A stretch of DNA of 44,330 nt, from positions 1 through 44,330 of the forward strand of contig JAUCBJ010000077.1 in assembly GCA_032718475.1 (NCBI GenBank), in the 5' to 3' direction. How positions within the stretch are numbered: position 1 is the stretch's first letter; each line of letters begins with the position of its first letter. The notes under the pieces are model-generated. The model ran no database searches. It saw nothing but the letters and a program-made list of their open reading frames with translations, and was not told the origin of the DNA. The position numbers were made by a program, and so were the translations under genes. Below are positions 9,881 to 17,998 of the stretch, piece by piece. The DNA comes from Nemertoderma westbladi. Lineage: Eukaryota > Xenacoelomorpha > Nemertodermatida > Nemertodermatidae.

Positions 9881-10543
9881 TTATTGTCTATGTCTATTGT
9901 CAATTTCTAATGATGGACTATTTCCAAGTACATGTTGCAATATAGCAAGTGCTGCTGGTCGAAATGGGAGAGACCGCCCACGCAGTAGTGTCTCCACTTG
10001 TGCTAAAATTAAAAAAGAATCTTTGACAATCTCGCGGAGATTCGTTGCTGGGTATGTTAATCCCCCTTGATTGAGTAGGTCGAAGAATGGCCGGTCGGTT
10101 GCTCTTGATGAATCCTCAGCAATTGTATCGTTGCATGTTTTACATTTATTGCTTTTTAGTAGTTTGTAAGCAATGTAACCAGCAACGCATACGGTGGCTT
10201 CCTTTGTGGCTTCATCTGTTTCGTATACGAATTCAATATGATCCACGCTTTCACAGAGTTCCGTGTAATTGTTAGTTTTACTTTCCTCGATAACTTTTTC
10301 CAACGATATGCTCTCCTTTAGTATTGATTTCACTCGCAATATATTTTCAGAGCGCAAAACCTCCATTAAACTTACCAAAAATCGGCCTCCACTCATCTGT
10401 CTGTACTTCGAGTATTGACGCTCCAATGGATCAGTTTGCAATTTTCCGGTAAGCACATACTCAAAGCTGCTATCGAGTAACTCGGTACACATTATTAATG
10501 TGTACCTTGATTCAGACAAACCGGGGTATTGCCAACTTGTGTA
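9881..10543 (-). pseudogene. P-element (THAP9-like) transposase, C-terminal part
   Basis: On the minus strand an open frame runs from the palindrome centre to a stop at 9881. It carries the P-element C-terminal blocks: WQYPGLSESRYTLIM, FEYVLTGKLQTDPLERQYSK, YRQMSGGRFLVSLMEVLRSE, VAGYIAYKLL and a Cys pair (CKTC). These match the last third of P-element/THAP9 transposases ('L.GK.QTD.LE..F..YRQ..GG'). The frame has no ATG at its 5' end and starts right after a TAG at the palindrome centre. The THAP DNA-binding domain, GTP-binding region and first catalytic acidic residues are absent. It is a 5'-truncated relic whose break coincides with the inverted duplication at 10505-10583. Confidence 0.7.
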
Positions 10544-10583
10544 CTACACAAGTTGGCAATACCCCGGTTTGTCTGAATCAAGG
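10505..10583. repeat. perfect 39-bp inverted repeat with a 1-base spacer
   Basis: Arms 10505-10543 and 10545-10583 are exact reverse complements around base 10544. The left arm is part of the P-element transposase reading frame (minus strand), so the other arm is an inverted copy of coding sequence made at the truncation point. Confidence 0.95.
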
Positions 10584-10950
10584 CGCTTCTAGTTTCTTTA
10601 GTTAACAACTTATGAGCTGGTTTTTCAAGCCAATCAGAAAAGTTGTTCAACTAAACATTGTCACTAAACATTTTGTTTAAGTATGAATAGCTACGCAATA
10701 TAATCAACATAAATTTTTTAAATATAGATATTGGATAGGAATTCCGCTGTTGCCAACCAACTTATAAAATAAATAACACATTCTAGAATTTTGTATATTT
10801 ATTAAATAGAATAAATGACCTGCAGCTAACGATAATTCTTGCAATCTTTGAAAGCCTACAGTCCCTATCTCATTCTGAATATCATTTCTCAAACTGGGTA
10901 TCATTTCTCAAGCCTTTTACTAATGATAGTCAATGGAGAATTTCAATAGG
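10584..10950. other. non-coding; inverted remnant of the duplicated segment
   Basis: Most of this is AT-rich with no gene. Bases about 10855-10915, read on the minus strand, resemble 12890-12945 in the duplicated segment (CAGTTTGAGAAA..., then GAATGAGATAGGGACTGTA), so part of that segment also exists here as an older inverted copy. Confidence 0.5.
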
Positions 10951-11058
10951 TAAGACTGGGGTAAGAGTTGAGAAATCAGAAAGATGCAGCCAGCTCAATC
11001 TAACTAAGACTGGGGTAAAGAGTTGAGAAATCAGAAAGATGCAGCCAGCTCAATCTAA
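10951..11058. repeat. 54-bp tandem duplication
   Basis: A unit starting TAAGACTGGGGTAA occurs at 10951 and again at 11005 with one extra base; both carry AGAAATCAGAAAGATGCAGC. Two near-identical copies are present. Confidence 0.85.
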
Positions 11059-12213
11059 CTCAAACTAGAGTCTGGCGCCATGGTTTGAGTTAGGTTGACC
11101 TCCAACTGTGCCATACTCAGCATTACTGCTCCTGTACGGGATGGATAAATACGCTGGGTTGAGTGAGGCACCACATGGGGAAGGGGCCTCTGTCTGCTGC
11201 TTGGGCTCTTGAGTTAATGGGTTGAATTACATAAGATGGGCAGGCCGGCTTGGGGTGTGTCTCATTAAAGACATGTCAATCACGCAGTTCCTTTGTGGGC
11301 TTTACTAAATGTATGTTGTTAACTATACCACACTGGCTCGGTCTGTTTGTAGAGAAAGTTTTAATTCAGGGAATATTGTTGGGGAAATTGGTGCTCTGTT
11401 GTCTGTCTTTGATGTCAATTGGTGCCTTACAAGACATATCAGTTTAAAAATATAATGGTTAATTAAGAATTATTAGTACATGTTGTGTGACTACGCACCA
11501 CCACCATCCCCTACCACCCCCCCCCCCCCCCCCCTCCCATAAATATGGCCCTGTCTATAATTACAGAGGTTTCCTCTGGCCCCTTTGCCCGGTATACCCA
11601 CACCCGGATGTATTGCGAATAATTGTGTTGACGATAAAGTTAAACATTAGAAACAATCAACATCAACAACATTGACGATGTAATACTAACAGAGAATTAA
11701 ACATTAGTAAAACATTAAAGTTAAACATTAGAAACATTAGCGAAATATACGCGACATTAAAATAAAGTAACTTAATCATACAGTCTTGAATAATTAACTG
11801 TTACTTTTAATTAACGTTATCCATTAAATATACAGTATTTTTCGGCTTTATTGTGACTTCTTTAAATTGTCTAGATATCGTTTGCGGAGTTGCACATTAA
11901 CAGTATTTTGAATTTCAGCTCACACTTTCTTTGCGTCCTCACCACGTCCAATCCCCAGACACTCAAATATTACTTTCTTCACCCAAGCTACCTTTTTTGA
12001 TCGAGTTTCGCTTTATTAGAGATGGACTTACTGAGGCAGACATTGTTAGACAATAAATCCTTCTCAAACACCTGCTCAAGAAGTTGCAAAGCAAACTTTG
12101 GTGGAGTGGAGGATTCTGTCTGGTGCGCCATTTATGAATGAAATAGTGTCTGAACTCACATCAAATGATTCAACTGGGATATGTCGCAGTTCATAAATGT
12201 GTCTTAAATAACT
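11059..12213. other. non-coding stretch with an 18-base C tract
   Basis: No gene recognised. A homopolymer of 18 C lies at 11517-11534. Around 11630-11770 the phrases TTAAACATTAG and GAAACATTAG recur in a low-complexity, tandem-like pattern. Confidence 0.5.
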
Positions 12214-12339
12214 GACGTACGTAGTAAACATAAATAACATACATAGTAAACATAAATAACGTACGTAGTAAACATAAATAACGTACGTAGTAAACATAAA
12301 TAACGTATGTAGTAAACATAAATAACGTAACATAAATGT
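12214..12339. repeat. 22-bp tandem repeat
   Basis: The unit GTACGTAGTAAACATAAATAA recurs about five times with small changes (ACATAGTAAAC, GTATGTAGTAAAC). Long shadow ORFs on the minus strand come from this repeat and are not genes. Confidence 0.9.
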
Positions 12340-12383
12340 ATTTCATACATGGTGGGAGTTTCTGTAGTGGATTTACTGACAAT

Positions 12384-13861
12384 GGAGGTCCCACCCTTAG
12401 TTAAATAACTTTATGTAAAATAGTATGTATTAAACTGTTCAAAGTCAGCGTTAAAATATGTTCAGCCTATTGTGATTATTAATATGTAAACTATTATATT
12501 GCATTGGTTATATTTTAAAGTAAAATAACATTAATATGTTGAGTCATACATACTTAATAAATTAATAAATCTTCAGTTTAATAATTTAGCATATAATTTT
12601 TTTATTCTGAAATTTAAAAATAAATTGAGTCACTGAGTCTACAAGTTAATTCTCGCTGTCTACCAGAGTTAATTACTCACAAACTAATCAAGTTTAGGGA
12701 ATGTTATAACAGCAGGAGACCATCAAACCCGTAGGCAGAGTATAACAGAAGTGAGTGGGCCATTAAACACAGACAGCTTGTTGTATGAATGCTACACAGT
12801 GCACAGTGGGGGGTTATGCGCGCTTGAGTTGGGTTTGAGTAAACCAGACAGACAGGTTTGATTTAGTAAGAGTGAGGTAAGAGAAAAGGTGCCCAGTTTG
12901 AGAAACGGTATGAATGAGATAGGGACTGTATATCTCAGCTGTTTCTCAACGAAATTCAGATACAAGGCAAACTTTCTAATGATATGACAAAATTACGACT
13001 GATGTGAAGAATGTCCACGATACGGATGGTGCGATTTCGCAAAAGACACTTTTTTAAAACGCTTATAAAAAAAATTTAAAGGCAAAATCGAAAATTCCGG
13101 CTTCATGGGGTCATCGACGGTGAGTGGAACTAATGATGTTTCTAATTTCAAGCAATATGATAAAGATTTGTAGAAAAATCTGGGGGGGTGGGCTCCGTGT
13201 CATCAGAAAATGACACTATATTACGGGACATGGTGTACTAAGTTAAGTATAACCTTACATTCTACTAGTTATTTTGGACAGTTACGTTAAAAGTATTTCA
13301 GATACTTTCAGTATCTTCTTTTTCACTTCTCCAGGATCATCCAAGTTCTCCAATGCGGCCACCCACAGAGCGACTTGGTTATCTATTAGCCTTTATATTG
13401 GTGCCGTTTGGCTAGTAGAGAATCCTGTTCCCCTGGTTATAAATGGGGAGGAGGTACCGGTTGTACGGATTCACCATGTTGTACCAGTACAATTTCGCCA
13501 GGTACTTCATCTCAAAAAGAAGCCGGTACCGGTACCGGTAACACCCATCAAGAAAATCTTGCAATTGAAATTATAAATGGGAAAGAATACTTTGTGCTGG
13601 AAACTATGGAAGGGATAACCTGCATTCCAGTGTTAAAGGTAAATAGTAGCATTGCAGGGGTTAGATTTCCACCAGTGCATTAGAGCATAGCATTTGTTGA
13701 TGATTTCGAGATTCATTGTATTTCAAAGGAGGGAATTATAGCGGATTCAGTTTGCGCAGTATACCCTGAATTCAATTTTAGACATAGTCGCCTAAAGTCT
13801 AAAACTGTGGTTTTCCAAACAAAGTTTACTCTTTGTCAGCATAATAAAAAGTGTAGAGAAC
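12384..13861 (+). repeat. duplicated 1.48-kb segment, right copy
   Basis: This matches 4363-5827 almost throughout. The left boundary falls exactly where the other copy meets the LTR end, so this copy probably preserves the unoccupied insertion site of element A (...TTTACTGACAAT then GGAGGTCCC). The right boundary (AGAGAAC) is where the other copy switches to GC-rich sequence, while this copy continues coherently into a PWWP-coding frame. Confidence 0.8.
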
Positions 13862-14400
13862 GATTGGTAAATAATAAACGCGATGATTCGGATCGAAAGG
13901 CAACCGCTACTTGTTCTGGTGGTGGTAGCCTTGACAAGGCGATGCCACAAGGTGGGAAACATGCAAGCGACAAAAACTGTCAAGTACATGGGATGTTAAC
14001 TAACGTTCTGAATTCTTCCTGAATCTTTGCTTGGAAGTTATAGAGGAACACGACTCTGAGTCGGAGGGTCATGTAGAGGACGACCTTCAGGTCAATGAGG
14101 AGAGCGACACAAAGGAGAGCAACACCAATGATTGCCCAAAGGTTGAGCAGTTTGTTTGGGCTAAATTGAACAAGAAAGATACTTTCTGGCCAGGGAAGGT
14201 TTACATAAAAGTTCGAAACGTTCCATATGGGTGTATTTCTATGGATTGAATAATTATGGATGTATCAGCCATTCCTTGGTTCTGCCTTATTGTCCCAGCG
14301 CCTATGATCACGAGTCCCAAATCAAAGCATCGAATAGTAAAAAATTTCGCCAAGGCGTTGATTAATTGGAGGAAGAACCGAGCAGGAGCTCGTTGTAGGA
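13408..14400 (+). pseudogene. PWWP-domain gene fragment, frameshifted
   Basis: After the exon-like frames shared with the left copy, the sequence continues with FTLCQHNKKCRERLV and a Ser/Gly/Lys-rich stretch to a stop at 14022. A frame from 14031 then gives an acidic linker (HDSESEGHVEDD...) and VEQFVWAKLNKKDTFWPGK, the signature start of a PWWP domain ('VWAK..G..FWPGKV'). The rest of the fold (FYGLNNYGCISHSLVLPY and KFRQGVD) is in frame 2 from about 14231, so one indel near 14205-14230 breaks the domain. PWWP domains bind methylated-histone nucleosomes and DNA in chromatin proteins. Frameshift and stops suggest a pseudogene, although introns could explain the first break. The full parent gene is not identifiable. 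Confidence 0.6.
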
Positions 14401-14585
14401 GTAACCAACCACTTTATAATTCGATACTTCGTACTTGCGATAGGCTACTTACTGTACTGAGGCATATTTTTGTATTTTACTTATAAACTGAACTTGTTGG
14501 GGAGCTTATTGAGGCATATTTTTGTATTTTACCTATAAACTGAACTTGTTTGGGAGGTGATTATTATAGGTGCGATATAATAATA

Positions 14586-14762
14586 AATAGTACACAGTTA
14601 AACAATGTGTACGCAGTTAAACACTATGTACACAGTTAAACACTATGCATTTCAACAGTACGCAGTTAAACACTATGCAGTTCAACAGTACGCAGTTAAA
14701 CACTATGCAGTTCAACAGTATGTACACAGTTTAAACACTATCAGTTCAACAGTATGTACTTT
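14586..14762. repeat. about 30-bp tandem repeat
   Basis: Units of the form ACGCAGTTAAACACTATGCA plus GTTCAACAGT repeat about five times with variation (ACACAGTTAAACACTATGT...). No gene is supported here. Confidence 0.85.
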
Positions 14763-14849
14763 TATTGAAAAAGTGATTATTATATACGAGTTTTTGTTAA
14801 ATGATTGTTTATATATTGTTGATTTGGTTCATACTTAATAGTGGTCAAT

Positions 14850-15105
14850 ACAGGTTCAAATACTATTAAACTATGGATTTTTAATTATTAACTACAGGTT
14901 TAACCTTTTGATGCTATTAAACTATGGGTTTTTAATGATTAACCACAGGTTTAATACTATTAAACTATGGGTTTTTAATGATTAACCACAGGTTTAACCA
15001 TTTAATACTATAAACTATGGGTTTTTTAATGATTAACCACAGGTTTAACCGTTTAATACTATTAAACTATGGGTTTTTAATTATTAACCACAGGTTTATA
15101 TATAG
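14850..15105. repeat. about 50-bp tandem repeat, five copies
   Basis: The phrase ACTATGGGTTTTTAATGATT followed by AACCACAGGTTTAA starts near 14870, 14921, 14964, 15014 and 15066, giving units of 43-52 bp. Confidence 0.85.
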
Positions 15106-15521
15106 TGTGGTGCGTTTTTTACTTTTTTCGATTTCATTTTTCTACCAGTGCACAGAAGTTGCCAAAGGGTAAAAAATAAGACAAAAATATTTCTATAAAT
15201 TTCATCTACAGTATATCTTCACGGATCCCAAGAGATTTGAAATTTTGAGCCATCGCGATGCGCCATAATGAAATTTATAAAAATATAACACATTATGAAA
15301 GATCAATGACTCAAGAAAGAACTTCCTTCATGCATCAAATGTTATAAATGGGTCCAAACTTAGTTAGATACCAAAATTTTGATTTTGGGACCAAGGGAAG
15401 TAGTGCGATAGGTACATGGCCAGAATCTACCCTTTGGCGCAAGTGACTGTTATTCTCAACTTTCGCGATGGACAACTTTTAGTTCTCCTACTGCATTAAT
15501 ATTATGCTCATTTAAACCGCA
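15106..15521. other. non-coding stretch
   Basis: Nothing recognised between the tandem repeat and the recombinase-like ORF. Confidence 0.4.
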
Positions 15522-15938
15522 ATGACCGATTTAGTGGGGGTAGAGACCATCAAAACAAGCGCAGAGCGAATAGTTCTTGAGATATTGCAGAAAATGTTAA
15601 GTCCGGCAAAAGTCAACATGAATGCCTTGGTGATTTATAGACAAATACACAAAAATTTTATTTATAATTATCTTAAGGCATCAAAAATATACACATCAAT
15701 GCAACGAATTGATTTAGTGATACTAAATATGATTCTAGCTGAATTCAAAGGGTGGAAAACTGTAGAAAGAGAAACTGGTGATTCAATTGTCATGCAAGTT
15801 CAGAACCATAAAACAGCCAAGACATACGGCACCGCGTTCATTATTACTTCTACAGAAACGTTTAAGCTCTTAAAAATTTGGGTCAAATACGGATATGATT
15901 TGTATTCCCCATATATTCACCCCAATGCAGCTAACTAA
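15522..15938 (+). CDS. tyrosine-recombinase-like fragment
   Basis: This 138-codon ORF contains IYTSMQRIDLVILNMILAEF followed by GDSIVMQVQNHKTAKTYGTA. The layout resembles the catalytic core of tyrosine recombinase-like repeat proteins of invertebrates ('Q R P G . . . N M T . . E F ... V . V . . H K T A . . . G . A'), with the first catalytic Arg in 'QR' and the His/Lys in 'HKTA'. The C-terminal half with the second Arg and the nucleophilic Tyr is missing; the frame ends shortly after. The adjacent Cys-rich tail in another frame (to 16341) is typical of other invertebrate repeat proteins, so both may be parts of one decayed element. It is probably not active. Confidence 0.45.
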   Translation: MTDLVGVETIKTSAERIVLEILQKMLSPAKVNMNALVIYRQIHKNFIYNYLKASKIYTSMQRIDLVILNMILAEFKGWKTVERETGDSIVMQVQNHKTAKTYGTAFIITSTETFKLLKIWVKYGYDLYSPYIHPNAAN

Positions 15939-16341
15939 CCGTGACTGCTATGGATATGACTCAGACAACATGACCCAGTCACGACAAAAGGTGTGCACAG
16001 AAAAAACAATTACCAGCTGTGCAAAGCTGCAAACAATACCACCGACCACTGACTCCTCAGAGAACGTGAAAAGGGCCCATTTGAAAGTAATGGTGTGGAA
16101 GAACACAATGGAGAACACAGTTAGACCACCTAGTGTAGACCCCAGAAAATATGGGTGGAGAATAGCTAACAATCAACTTTCCCCGATTGTAATCCCTGAA
16201 GGCCTACCACCAGCTACGGAATGCATTTTGCAATTAATTCGGTTTAACTGTTCATCCAAAGTCCCATGTAAATCGCAGAAGTGCACCTGCAGAAAAAACC
16301 AACCTAATTTCACAGAATTTTGCAACTGCACTAAAGATTAA
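15895..16341 (+). pseudogene. Cys-rich (CXC-like) C-terminal tail of an invertebrate repeat protein
   Basis: The useful part, about 16065-16341, reads KRAHLKVMVWKNTMEN, DPRKYGWRIANNQLSP, ILQLIRFNCSSKVPCKSQ and KCTCRKNQPNFTEFCNC. It matches a tail seen at the end of many uncharacterised repeat-derived proteins in cnidarians, molluscs and fish: 'RAH.Q...W', 'P..YGW', 'LKLI.C.C....C....C.C......C...C.C'. The spaced Cys residues suggest zinc binding like a CXC/tesmin motif. The frame overlaps the end of the recombinase-like ORF by 44 bases in a different phase, so the two are not one intact ORF. Confidence 0.5.
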
Positions 16342-16858
16342 TGCGCAAACTTTTCCTGGTATATCATATAATTCTTATAATCAATGTATGTCTATATACA
16401 AATTTTCAACAAAAAGTAACCAACCCTTCGTCCGTTTCCACTGTTTGTACATAAATACAGTTCTGTTGCCATGGATACTGACTGCATAGTATTACCAACT
16501 TCACACATGTCTGTCTACCAACTACCCAGGCATACTGTAATCTTTCAACCGACATACAATGAGACAACGCATTGACATTTTGGATGCAATTTATATTTGT
16601 TTTAACAAAGATTTTGTAATAATTTTGAAGCAACCTTACTAAATAAGCTTGAGGCGTTGCCATTGGCGGCAACATGTCAATCTTACTTTGGGACCCTAAA
16701 AAATTTTTTCCGCGTCTTAAAAGGTCTATTTACTGTGGAGACAGAACCATTTACAACCGCGGTGAGGAATGCCTATTATAAGCAGAGAAGTAGGCCTACC
16801 TGTCTTCATTGTGTATATGATATATGGTTTTGATTTTCCTATACTAAATTCCAGAACG

Positions 16859-17998
16859 ATGAGTTCCAGGAACAAATTGAGTATCGGATCCGGTACCAGT
16901 ACCGGCGGGCGGGGTACTGGCTCCAGTCATGTAAATGCGGCTGTTTCCACCCCCAAAGGAAGTGCTACGAAATCCAAGTCGAAGAAACAGGGCGGAAGAA
17001 AATCCAGTGCAATTGACATGTCCAAACTTTTCTATTGTGATAACTGTCCAGCCATTTTCATAAATAAAGTCGATTGCAATCAACATGTAGCAGAGTGCGA
17101 CCCATCGGTTACTTCTACTAGCGACATTTGTCCACATTGTGACACTGCAGTTTCTGGCACTGACTGCCTGGGATGTGAAGTCTGTGGTTGTTGGGTTCAT
17201 GGACGGTGTCTCAACCTAACCACCGTGGAAGTTGCCACAATTGGGGAGTGCAAAAACTGCGTCATTATTTGTAACTCTTGTCTCGGCCGTGGTAAGGTCG
17301 GCCTCATCGACCAGACGGAAGACCCAGGGCTAGAATCAGTGATTTCGAAAGTTCAGAAGTCCCTTTCCGATCACTCGGATCGGATTTCTGCCCAGATTTC
17401 GTGTCTTCGTAGTGATCTGGGTGATGACACTTCCCCGTGGAACACGGTCCAATCAAAACGCTCGAACTCCTCTAAAGATCCAACTATTGGTGGTCTATCA
17501 GCTGACGATGTAAATAAAGAGGTTCAAGAGCAACGTCGACGAGAACAGAATATTGTCATCCGTGGTCTATCCCTACCTGAAGACAATTCTAACGACATTG
17601 GTTTTGTCAGCGAATTTATCTCTAGTGAGTTCGGCATTGACACTGCTGTTAGTAAAATACTATACCGACGTCAGCTAAACGGAGAACATCCTTCTATGGT
17701 AATCGTTCAGCTCTGCAGTATAGACCTCAAACTCAAGATCGTCAAGGATAAAGGAAAACTCGCCAAGTCTAAAATCTACAAGAAAGTGTTCATTGACAAT
17801 GATCTGACTAAAATGCAAGCCAATCAAGCCTTTCTCCGTCGCCAATCTCGGGGTGGAAGATCACGGATTGCAAAGCCTATTCCCTCACCTACAGTTGCGC
17901 CACAGAATCCACGCAGTAGTTCCCAACCACAGCGAAGTCCTCCAACTACACCCTCTCGAGACGTGCCGTCCACGACTTCGCCCTCGGGAAACGCGTAG
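16859..17998 (+). CDS. ORF1p: zinc-finger and RNA-binding Gag-like protein of the CR1/L2-like element
   Basis: The frame is open from an ATG at 16769, but the ATG at 16859 (residue 31, MSSRNKLSIG) starts the ordinary low-complexity N terminus and is the better start. Numbering from 16769: Ser/Gly/Lys-rich head (31-80); a finger with C90, C93, H106, C110; a PHD-type C4HC3 finger with C121, C124, C136, C139, H144, C147, C161, C164; a charged linker; an RRM-like region (about 255-350) starting RREQNIVIRGLSLPE; a Pro/Ser-rich end. ORF1 proteins of this group coat the element's RNA and act as chaperones in the retrotransposition particle. The stop (17996-17998) is preceded by GGGAAAC in slippage phase, and ORF2 lies in the -1 frame. 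Confidence 0.85.
   Translation: MSSRNKLSIGSGTSTGGRGTGSSHVNAAVSTPKGSATKSKSKKQGGRKSSAIDMSKLFYCDNCPAIFINKVDCNQHVAECDPSVTSTSDICPHCDTAVSGTDCLGCEVCGCWVHGRCLNLTTVEVATIGECKNCVIICNSCLGRGKVGLIDQTEDPGLESVISKVQKSLSDHSDRISAQISCLRSDLGDDTSPWNTVQSKRSNSSKDPTIGGLSADDVNKEVQEQRRREQNIVIRGLSLPEDNSNDIGFVSEFISSEFGIDTAVSKILYRRQLNGEHPSMVIVQLCSIDLKLKIVKDKGKLAKSKIYKKVFIDNDLTKMQANQAFLRRQSRGGRSRIAKPIPSPTVAPQNPRSSSQPQRSPPTTPSRDVPSTTSPSGNA
17986..17992 (+). promoter_or_regulatory. in-phase -1 frameshift heptamer G GGA AAC before the ORF1 stop
   Basis: In the ORF1 frame the codons are GGA (17987-17989) and AAC (17990-17992), preceded by G, then GCG and the TAG stop. This is the classic X XXY YYZ pattern (GGGAAAC is used by some retroviral gag-pro junctions). 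A -1 slip continues in frame 1, which is the ORF2 frame, open from 17920. Directly downstream GCGT could pair with ACGC (18014-18017) and AGGA with TCCT, but that structure is weak. Confidence 0.5.

Noticed and set aside
11487-11675. His/Pro-rich ORF
   Set aside because: It is produced by the C tract and neighbouring low-complexity DNA.
12076-12394. Two minus-strand ORFs rich in Tyr/Val/Leu
   Set aside because: They are translations of the 22-bp tandem repeat and have repeated peptides only because the DNA repeats.
4363-13861. 4363-5827 and 12384-13861 as LTRs of one element
   Set aside because: They lack TG...CA ends, their inner ends contain exon-like frames, and the DNA between holds unrelated relics in both orientations.
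14605-14838. 77-codon ORF
   Set aside because: It comes from the 30-bp tandem repeat and has no family resemblance.
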